Below are positions 1 through 4,356 of a stretch of DNA of 9,230 bases, one piece after another. Each line of letters begins with the position of its first letter. The first letter of the stretch is position 1. The notes under the pieces were generated by a model. It was given only the letters and a program-made list of their open reading frames with translations, searched no databases and was not told the DNA's origin. Both the position numbers and the translations under genes were made by a program. This DNA is from an uncultured Lachnobacterium sp. GTDB lineage: Bacteria > Bacillota > Clostridia > Lachnospirales > Lachnospiraceae. The DNA lies in the NCBI GenBank assembly GCA_900548765.1, contig URLU01000081.1, forward strand, positions 1 to 9,230, written 5' to 3'.

Positions 1-980
1 TACAGACAGCTGAAGGTGCTTTAACAGAAGTTCACTCAATGCTTCAGAGAATGAATGAGTTAGCAACTCAGTCAGCCAATGGAACAAACTCTCAGTCAGA
101 TAGGGATGCTATCCAGGCAGAAATTGATCAGTTATCAGAAGAAATCGATCGTGTTTCTACAACAACAAAGTTTAATGAGACATATCTGTTAAAGGGTGAT
201 ACAACAAAAGCTGATACAGCAACATTCTATAAGTCAGGCTATAACGTGCCGGTAGATACATTATATGCTGCAGGCAGTAATACCGCTCTTGACGCAGCAG
301 GATTAAAAAAGGCATTAGCGAATGGGGAAAAAGTTTATACAGCAAATAAAGATGATGGTCAAGATGATACTAAGATTGCTAAAGCTGGAAAAGATTATGC
401 ATATGTAACAAAGTTGTATGATGATAAAGGTAAAGAAGTAGCTGCAAAAGACCTTGTAATCGGACAAAAATATTATACCAGTGAAACAGGTGTGGCTGGC
501 AAAGATAAAACGAGCATGGAAATCACGTTTGATGCAACCGCAAAAGACACCTTTACTAAATCAGAGCCAGTAAATGGCACTCTTAACTTTAATTTACATG
601 TAGGTGCAGATTCGTCATCTGACAACAAGATTGGTGTACAGATTGATGCAATGAGTGCGGCAGGAATTGGTGTTAAGGGTCTTAAAGTTGATACAGAGGA
701 TGATGCTACTGTAGCTATTGATACTATTTCACAGGCTATCCAGAAAGTTTCAACACAGAGATCTAGCCTTGGTGCAGTTCAGAACCGTCTTGAGCACACA
801 ATCGACAACTTGGATAACGTTGTTGAAAATACAACATCTGCTGAATCACGTATCCGTGATACAGATATGGCTGATGAGATGGTTAAGTACTCTAAGAATA
901 ATATTCTTACACAGGCAGGTCAGTCAATGCTTGCACAGGCTAACCAGTCTACACAGGGTGTACTTTCTCTCTTACAGTAA
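1..980 (+). CDS. Flagellin, 3' part (5' end outside window)
   Basis: Structural subunit of the flagellar filament, exported by the flagellar type III apparatus and polymerised outside the cell. The frame is open from base 3 to the TAA at 978-980, giving 325 visible residues. The ATG at 39 is an internal Met, since QTAEGALTEVHS precedes it in frame. About 70 N-terminal residues are probably missing, judging by the family. The conserved N-terminal D1 segment (MLQRMNELATQSANGTNS, then the DRDAIQAEIDQL helix) is followed by a Lys/Asp/Thr-rich variable region of roughly 130 residues. The conserved C-terminal D1/D0 begins near IGVQIDAMSA and contains SSLGAVQNRLEHTIDNL, RIRDTDMADEMV and the terminal QANQSTQGVLSLLQ. 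There is no cysteine in the visible part. A strong terminator follows, so transcription ends here. The family is certain; which flagellin paralogue it is cannot be told. Confidence 0.97.
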   Translation, partial: QTAEGALTEVHSMLQRMNELATQSANGTNSQSDRDAIQAEIDQLSEEIDRVSTTTKFNETYLLKGDTTKADTATFYKSGYNVPVDTLYAAGSNTALDAAGLKKALANGEKVYTANKDDGQDDTKIAKAGKDYAYVTKLYDDKGKEVAAKDLVIGQKYYTSETGVAGKDKTSMEITFDATAKDTFTKSEPVNGTLNFNLHVGADSSSDNKIGVQIDAMSAAGIGVKGLKVDTEDDATVAIDTISQAIQKVSTQRSSLGAVQNRLEHTIDNLDNVVENTTSAESRIRDTDMADEMVKYSKNNILTQAGQSMLAQANQSTQGVLSLLQ

Positions 981-992
981 TCTAGTTTGACG

Positions 993-1024
993 ATATTAGC
1001 TCAACCATAGCTAAATATTAGCTC
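993..1024 (+). repeat. 3'-UTR direct repeat with competing stems
   Basis: ATATTAGCTC occurs at 993-1002 and again at 1015-1024. AGCTAA at 1009-1014 between them can pair with TTAGCT of either copy: at 996-1001 with a 7-nt loop, or at 1018-1023 with a 3-nt loop. It lies between the flagellin stop and its terminator. It may be a 3'-end stability structure or simply a small tandem duplication. The repeat is seen directly; function is unknown. Confidence 0.5.
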
Positions 1025-1029
1025 TAAAA

Positions 1030-1066
1030 ATGTCTCGGAGTGAGTATTCACTCTGGGGCATTTTTT
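1030..1066 (+). terminator. Rho-independent terminator of flagellin
   Basis: A 14-bp stem with three G-U pairs joins 1030-1043 to 1048-1061 across the loop GTAT and runs into a tract of six T (1061-1066). It starts 49 bases after the flagellin stop, and the next promoter lies downstream, so it separates the flagellin from the Rpn-type unit. Confidence 0.93.
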
Positions 1067-1195
1067 ATGCTTAAGTGTGAATGCCAAAGTATGCAATAAA
1101 AGCTGCCAGTGGCAGGCTTTATGTATATATCTTATAGCATTTTAAAAATTGCAAATAAACTACAGAATAACAGTGAATTATAGTGAATTTAGGTA

Positions 1196-1224
1196 TTGAG
1201 ATACGCCGGGAAGTAAGCTATAAT
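1196..1224 (+). promoter_or_regulatory. SigA-type promoter of the Rpn unit
   Basis: TTGAGA (1196-1201) and a perfect TATAAT (1219-1224) are separated by 17 bases. Transcription would start near 1231, giving a leader of about 195 bases before the ATG at 1427. The 1067-1426 gap shows no credible ORF. Besides this promoter it holds the leader and the hairpin before the ribosome binding site. Confidence 0.72.
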
Positions 1225-1384
1225 ACACTCAAAGCAATAATTTTCTTAAACGAGCAGGCAATGAGTTACATATGTGATAAGGTGCGCAGAGTACCCTCAT
1301 CATTGTTATGCGTTAACAAATCTATAGTTCAATTTTAATATCCTGAAAATCTTGCTTTTATTTCCAATTAATAATTTGATAAGA

Positions 1385-1420
1385 GCAGGAGGATAAAGAG
1401 GCTCCTGCACACTAAGGAGG
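1385..1420 (+). promoter_or_regulatory. Leader hairpin next to the Rpn ribosome binding site
   Basis: GCAGGAG (1385-1391) pairs perfectly with CTCCTGC (1402-1408) over a 10-nt loop, just before the strong SD AAGGAGG (1414-1420). The 3' arm's CTCCT (1402-1406) is also complementary to AGGAG in the SD itself (1415-1419). The mRNA could therefore either hold the arm in the upstream hairpin, leaving the SD free, or mask the SD. The pairings are visible; a regulatory role is inferred. Confidence 0.45.
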
Positions 1421-1426
1421 TCTTTT

Positions 1427-2389
1427 ATGGGTAATGGTAACAGAGAGTACAAAAGTGATGTGTTTAGCATGCTTATGGAGGATAAAGCCATGGCTTTGTC
1501 GGTCTATAATGCACTGAATGGCACGAATTACACAAATCCAGATGATATTGAGATTTGTACGCTGGACAAGGGAGTTTCCCTTACAGTCCGCAATGACGCT
1601 GCATTTGTGGTTGACGCTGCATTAAGCATTTACGAACACCAGTCAACAGTATGCCCTAATATGCCAGTTCGAAATTTGATTTATTACACTACAATAATTA
1701 GTAAATTTGTCAAAAAGAAGAACATATATGGCAGGACACTGGTTAAGATACCGGTTCCAAAGTTTGTGGTATTTTATAATGGTGATGAAGACCAGCCGGC
1801 AGAGTGCGAGATGAGATTGTCGGATGCGTTTGAGAAAAAGACTGACAATCCAGAGTTAGAGCTGGTATGCAAGGTATACAATATTAATTTCGGGAAAAAC
1901 CAACAGCTTCTTGAAAAATGCGAAGTATTAAAGCAGTATATGACGTTTGTCGATTATGTGAAGTATTATCTTAGTCAGCAGGATGATGATGACGAGGATG
2001 ATTTGAAGAAAGCCATCAATATGGCAATTGACAGATGTATTGAAGAGGGTGTGCTGGTGGAGTTCCTGATGGAGAACAGATCTGAGGTGGTAAAAGTGAC
2101 ACAGATGGATTATACATTTGACAGACAGATAATAATGGAACGTGAGGCTGGTAGAGAAGAGGGCAGAGAAGCAGGAAGAGAAGAGGGAAGAGAAGAGGGC
2201 AGAGAAGAAGGCGAGATGATAAACCTGATTTCTCAATGTTGCAAAAAATATAAAAAAGGTCTGGCACCGGAAGTTGCGGCAGAGCATTTGGAGCAGAAGG
2301 TTGACCTCATAAAGAAAATTTATGCCGCAATCGAAGCTATAGATACACAGGACGCAGAAAAGATATATCAATATTTAGCTAATAATTGA
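1427..2389 (+). CDS. Rpn family PD-(D/E)XK nuclease / putative transposase
   Basis: A 320-residue protein of the Rpn/PDDEXK transposase-like class. The family has the PD-(D/E)XK nuclease fold; E. coli Rpn proteins are DNA endonucleases linked to RecA-independent recombination and phage defence. The N-terminal YKSDVFSMLMED (8-19) matches the usual family opening. D57/D63 and the E-x-Q pair of YEHQST (E70, Q72) are the probable active-site acids and glutamine, with PNMPVRNLIYY after them and KIPVPKFVVFYNG at 107-119. An acidic stretch (186-192) and helical region follow, then six four-residue G-R-E-E type units (239-262) and a 58-residue tail. SD AAGGAGG lies 6 bases before the ATG. No terminal inverted repeats or target duplication mark it as a mobile element. 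The catalytic assignment is by motif only; activity is unproven. Confidence 0.85.
   Translation: MGNGNREYKSDVFSMLMEDKAMALSVYNALNGTNYTNPDDIEICTLDKGVSLTVRNDAAFVVDAALSIYEHQSTVCPNMPVRNLIYYTTIISKFVKKKNIYGRTLVKIPVPKFVVFYNGDEDQPAECEMRLSDAFEKKTDNPELELVCKVYNINFGKNQQLLEKCEVLKQYMTFVDYVKYYLSQQDDDDEDDLKKAINMAIDRCIEEGVLVEFLMENRSEVVKVTQMDYTFDRQIIMEREAGREEGREAGREEGREEGREEGEMINLISQCCKKYKKGLAPEVAAEHLEQKVDLIKKIYAAIEAIDTQDAEKIYQYLANN
2141..2212 (+). repeat. 12-bp in-frame tandem repeat coding for a GREE linker
   Basis: Six consecutive 12-bp units encode REAG, REEG, REAG, REEG, REEG and REEG (residues 239-262 of the Rpn-type protein). Consensus AGAGAAGAGGGC; the first unit is the most diverged. Each unit is a multiple of three, so slippage would change linker length without breaking the frame. 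Such charged repeats are usual between nuclease and C-terminal domains in this family. The purine-rich DNA also resembles Shine-Dalgarno sequence just before an in-frame ATG at 2216. Confidence 0.9.
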
Positions 2390-2452
2390 AACTGAAAACA
2401 TTTTATTGCAAATATAGAATTACCAGATAAAAATAAGGAGGGTAATTATAAT

Positions 2453-2626
2453 ATGTGTAAGGCAGTAATGGAGTTAAAGCAAGAGGGACAGAGAGAAGGC
2501 GAGGATATAAAGGCAATTGAGCTAATACAAAATGCAATGCACAATACTGCCAAGAGCTTTGAGGAAGTCTGCAATATGCTTGGCATTACGACGGAGGATA
2601 TGAACCGCTATCGCAAAATGATTTAG
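2453..2626 (+). CDS. 57-aa free Rpn C-terminal-tail-like protein
   Basis: A short ORF with ATG at 2453, stop TAG at 2624-2626, and a strong SD AAGGAGGG (2435-2442) ten bases upstream. It begins 64 bases after the Rpn-type stop, so co-transcription is likely. Residues 6-16 (MELKQEGQREG) look like the start of the G-R-E-G linker of Rpn family proteins. The rest is a helical tail with I-x-L-I (22-25), E-V (38-39), L43 and a C-terminal YRKMI. The same order I-x-L-I, E-V, L is found in the tail of the full-length neighbour (265-268, 282-283, 288) with a one-residue shift. No nuclease domain precedes it. It is either a remnant of a second Rpn gene or a stand-alone regulatory domain comparable to the short C-terminal Rpn products of E. 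coli. Its own good SD favours translation. Confidence 0.65.
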   Translation: MCKAVMELKQEGQREGEDIKAIELIQNAMHNTAKSFEEVCNMLGITTEDMNRYRKMI

Positions 2627-2633
2627 CGAGCAG

Positions 2634-2864
2634 TTATTTATCCTCATTCTCATCTTTATCAGAACCATAATATTTCTTAAGCAGCCTGTATATAAAGCTA
2701 TAAGCCCACATCAGAATAGGGATGAGAATAGTAGCCACAACAGAAGCCTCAAGCATGGACAGGGTTGAAGTATTATCTGTGACAGCCATTATCAGTGTTA
2801 TTACATATAATCCTAACAGGAGCACAACTCCTAAGATTGCGAGAATCTGTTTTACTTTTTTCAT
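2634..2864 (-). CDS. Small two-helix membrane protein
   Basis: A 76-residue protein of unknown function. It is read from the ATG at 2864-2862 rather than the upstream in-frame ATG at 2891, because an AAAGGAG lies 8 bases before the inner ATG. A basic start (MKKVKQ) leads into a first hydrophobic helix (about 8-27). A short polar loop (NTSTLSM) precedes a second helix (about 39-61), then a charged C-terminal tail (KKYYGSDKDENEDK). By the positive-inside rule both ends are probably cytoplasmic. It converges on the small Rpn-tail ORF with only 7 bases between the stops and no clear terminator. It is divergent from the SEC-C gene, with which it shares a promoter region. I recall similar short proteins in Lachnospiraceae but know no assigned function. 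Confidence 0.75.
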   Translation of the reverse strand: MKKVKQILAILGVVLLLGLYVITLIMAVTDNTSTLSMLEASVVATILIPILMWAYSFIYRLLKKYYGSDKDENEDK

Positions 2865-2903
2865 GTGAAAATCTCCTTTGTACAAAATCAAGTACTTATG
2901 TGA

Positions 2904-2932
2904 ATACTAACAAAAAACCAAATTGACGTCAA
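2904..2932 (-). promoter_or_regulatory. Minus-strand promoter of the membrane protein gene
   Basis: On the minus strand, TTGACG (2932-2927) and TAGTAT (2909-2904) are separated by 17 bases, giving a leader of about 30 nt before the ATG at 2864. The -35 hexamer lies in the palindrome TTGACGTCAA (2923-2932), which also carries the -35 of the opposite promoter. Confidence 0.65.
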
Positions 2933-2951
2933 GGCGCTTGTTTGTTATAAT
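2923..2951 (+). promoter_or_regulatory. SigA-type promoter of the SEC-C gene
   Basis: TTGACG (2923-2928), a spacer of 17 bases and a perfect TATAAT (2946-2951), close to the vegetative consensus. The start would be near 2958, about 45 bases before the ATG at 3003. The -35 is shared with the divergent promoter through the palindrome at 2923-2932. Confidence 0.8.
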
Positions 2952-3002
2952 AGGGAAGCACTGTGAGTGCGATTATATAATGAGAAAAAGGTGGTAAAAG
3001 CA

Positions 3003-3512
3003 ATGGCTTTATTACAGGATTGGCATAAGATTGCCTACAATGAAAATGCAAATCAGGCAGAGTTACAGCGTTTCTGGCAGAGATACTTCTTACTGGAGAA
3101 GGGCGTTTACGAGCAGCTTCTTACAAATCCAGATGAAGTGGTAGAGGGAACTGTTAAGGAACTCGCAGAGAAATATAAATTATCTTTATTAGAGATGGCT
3201 GGTTTCTTAGATGGAATCAACGACAGCCTTGTTACTCCAAATCCTATTGAGGAGCTTGAGGAGGATACAAAGGTCAGCCTTGCATTCGACAAGGAAAAGC
3301 TATACAAGAACATGGTTGATGCAAAGGCAGACTGGCTTTACAATCTTCCAATGTGGGATGAGATTTTTGATGCTGATACAAAGCACACACTTTATATGGA
3401 GCAGAAAAAGTCTGGTACAGTTGTAGTAGGCAAGAAGATTGGACGTAATGATCCATGTCCATGTGGAAGTGGCAAGAAGTACAAAAAGTGCTGTATGTTA
3501 AAAGAACAGTAA
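3003..3512 (+). CDS. SEC-C metal-binding domain protein
   Basis: A 169-residue soluble protein whose end is the zinc-binding SEC-C motif, GRNDPCPCGSGKKYKKCC (residues 147-164; C152, C154, C163, C164). This motif is named from the SecA C-terminus and occurs in many otherwise unrelated proteins. The preceding ~140 residues form a mostly helical domain with WHKIAYNEN, FWQRYFLLEKGVYEQLL, TVKELAEKY, MAGFLDGINDSL and WLYNLPMWDEIF, typical of a Clostridia family without an assigned role. The ATG at 3003 is chosen because AAGGTGG (2989-2995) is correctly spaced before it. A GTG at 2967 in the same frame would lack an SD and lie only about 9 bases from the predicted transcription start. It is preceded by its own promoter. 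No clear terminator separates it from the thrS promoter. It is not SecA itself; its molecular job is unknown. Confidence 0.88.
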   Translation: MALLQDWHKIAYNENANQAELQRFWQRYFLLEKGVYEQLLTNPDEVVEGTVKELAEKYKLSLLEMAGFLDGINDSLVTPNPIEELEEDTKVSLAFDKEKLYKNMVDAKADWLYNLPMWDEIFDADTKHTLYMEQKKSGTVVVGKKIGRNDPCPCGSGKKYKKCCMLKEQ

Positions 3513-3528
3513 AATAAGCAAAAAGTAC

Positions 3529-3556
3529 TTGAATTTATAAAAATTGAGGCTATAAT
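3529..3556 (+). promoter_or_regulatory. Promoter of the thrS T-box unit
   Basis: TTGAAT (3529-3534), 16 bases, TATAAT (3551-3556). The start would be near 3563, just upstream of the T-box stem I. Confidence 0.7.
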
Positions 3557-3562
3557 AGGTTA

Positions 3563-3852
3563 AAAGAAAAGATAAAACGTTGAAGAGAAGAGTAGATAAG
3601 CTTAAAGCGTCAGAGAGGGATACATTTGGTGAGAGTATTCTGGTGGAGGGCTTGTTGAAGACCAGCTCTGAGTGACCCCAATCAGGTCCGGTGATTCCGT
3701 TATAATCATATGAGGCTTGTTATTTTTCTGCCGCGTATACATAGAAGCTGTTATTGACAGATTATGTTGGTACATATAGCAGGCAAACTCAGGGTGGAAC
3801 CACGTGATTATCGTCCCTGGCATTACATTTGTAGTGTCAGGGATTTTTTTTA
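3563..3852 (+). promoter_or_regulatory. T-box riboswitch, threonine type
   Basis: Leader that senses uncharged tRNA and controls the downstream synthetase by antitermination. The T-box sequence AGGGTGGAACCACG is at 3791-3804, where TGGA (3795-3798) would pair with the tRNA acceptor end; A at the variable position predicts a U discriminator base. Stem I features are present: AGAGTA (3590-3595) typical of the 5' side of the specifier loop, CAGAGAGG (3611-3618), and GGTGAGAG (3628-3635) as the distal loop motif. TCAGAG (3610-3615) pairs with CTCTGA (3666-3671). The best specifier is the Thr codon ACC at 3675-3677 in the loop after that stem. CCGTTAT (3697-3703) fits the usual linker. A terminator closes the leader. 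The class is certain; the specifier is assigned by position and by thrS downstream. Confidence 0.93.
3814..3852 (+). terminator. T-box terminator (attenuator)
   Basis: A 13-bp stem pairs 3814-3826 with 3831-3843, including two G-U pairs, over the loop ATTT and is followed by eight T. It begins 10 bases after the T-box sequence, whose pairing with uncharged tRNA would favour the alternative antiterminator fold. Confidence 0.92.
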
Positions 3853-4011
3853 TCGTATAAAAGAAGTACGATGAAAACATCAGACTGCAAGCTGGCTTGC
3901 AAGGATGATGTTTGAAATCGGACGACCTAACGAAAAGCGAGAATCGTAGTTGCGAAGCAACGGAGAAGCAGTGAAACTGCGGATTCGAGCTTGCAGTTAG
4001 GTTTTATACGA
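3853..4011 (+). other. Compact multi-stem structured repeat in the thrS leader
   Basis: This 159-base stretch has no ORF but can fold almost completely. A closing stem joins TCGTATAAAA (3853-3862) perfectly to TTTTATACGA (4002-4011). Inside is a hairpin of 3875-3882 with 3906-3913, carrying an inner TGCAAG/CTTGCA stem. Then 3926-3931 pairs with 3996-4001, stacking on the closing stem. Next is GC/GC plus GAATC/GATTC (3937-3945 with 3982-3990), with G-A and A-G mismatches side by side. At the tip are two small hairpins, GTTGC-GAA-GCAAC (3949-3961) and GCAGT-GAA-ACTGC (3968-3980). It begins directly after the T-box terminator and is followed by a copy of its own first 35 bases. It is either a non-coding interspersed repeat or an extra RNA regulatory domain; the family is not recognised. 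Confidence 0.6.
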
Positions 4012-4046
4012 ATAAAAGAAGTACGATGAAAACATCAGACTGCAAG
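3857..4046 (+). repeat. 35-bp direct repeat around the structured element
   Basis: The 35 bases at 3857-3891, from ATAAAAGAAG to ACTGCAAG, are repeated exactly at 4012-4046, 155 bases further on. The unit between is most of the structured element. The arrangement could come from a tandem duplication, or from insertion of a repeat unit by recombination in the shared end. The second copy ends 33 bases before the start of the small membrane protein gene. Two copies without regular spacers do not make a CRISPR array. Confidence 0.93.
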
Positions 4047-4079
4047 GATAAGAAGCAATGAAAGAAGGTGATATACAGG

Positions 4080-4295
4080 ATGAAGCGTTTGGTTAATATG
4101 GTTAAAGAACTTCCGAAAGAATTACATGTTTCCAAGGTGGATTTCCTTCTGACCTTAGCAATAAGTGCTATGGCTGGTGCAATAGTAGGAATGCTTATTT
4201 CACCACGCAGGAATCAGAGATTCGGTGTGTGTGGCGATCAGGTGTACAACTATGATGGAGCACATGAATGCGAGGATGGTTCTGATGATGAATAA
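4080..4295 (+). CDS. Small single-helix membrane protein upstream of thrS
   Basis: A 71-residue protein of unknown function, lying between the T-box leader and thrS and so probably under threonine-tRNA control with it. The ATG at 4080 follows GAAGGTG (4064-4070) at 9 bases. The GTG at 4068 overlaps that SD and is less likely. An amphipathic basic N-terminus (MKRLVNMVKELPKELHVSK) leads to one hydrophobic helix with small residues (about 22-40, GAIVGMLIS). A basic SPRRNQR follows, then an acidic tail with two cysteines (C51, C64) ending EDGSDDE. The helix with GAxxGMLxSP-R resembles the YtxH-like start of some envelope proteins, but the match is too short for a family call. thrS starts 61 bases after its stop, and no promoter or terminator is visible between. 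Confidence 0.68.
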   Translation: MKRLVNMVKELPKELHVSKVDFLLTLAISAMAGAIVGMLISPRRNQRFGVCGDQVYNYDGAHECEDGSDDE

Positions 4296-4356
4296 TGCTA
4301 AGATTCAATAAAATCATAGAATTTCAGAAATAATAAAGAGATATAAGGAGATAAAA

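Noticed and set aside
1099..1120. Hairpin AAAGCTGCC-AGT-GGCAGGCTTT as a second terminator
   Set aside because: The stem has a bulge and is not followed by a T run; the strong flagellin terminator lies just upstream.
1306..1491. 61-residue minus-strand ORF over the Rpn leader
   Set aside because: No SD, overlaps the promoter leader and the Rpn start, and has no recognisable motif.
2141..2212. Short regular repeats as a CRISPR array
   Set aside because: 12-bp contiguous in-frame coding repeats without spacers.
1427..2389. Active transposable element, from the putative transposase family name
   Set aside because: No terminal inverted repeats or target-site duplication found around the gene; Rpn proteins are nuclease-fold proteins often not linked to mobile ends.
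2967..3002. GTG start adding 12 residues to the SEC-C protein
   Set aside because: No SD, and it lies about 9 bases from the predicted transcription start; the ATG at 3003 has a well-spaced AAGGTGG.
3602..3880. 92-residue minus-strand ORF across the T-box
   Set aside because: Lies entirely within a clear RNA leader, with no SD or protein motif.
4058..4096. 12-codon leader peptide (MKEGDIQDEAFG) overlapping the small membrane protein start
   Set aside because: No SD of its own, no run of threonine codons, and the T-box already explains regulation.
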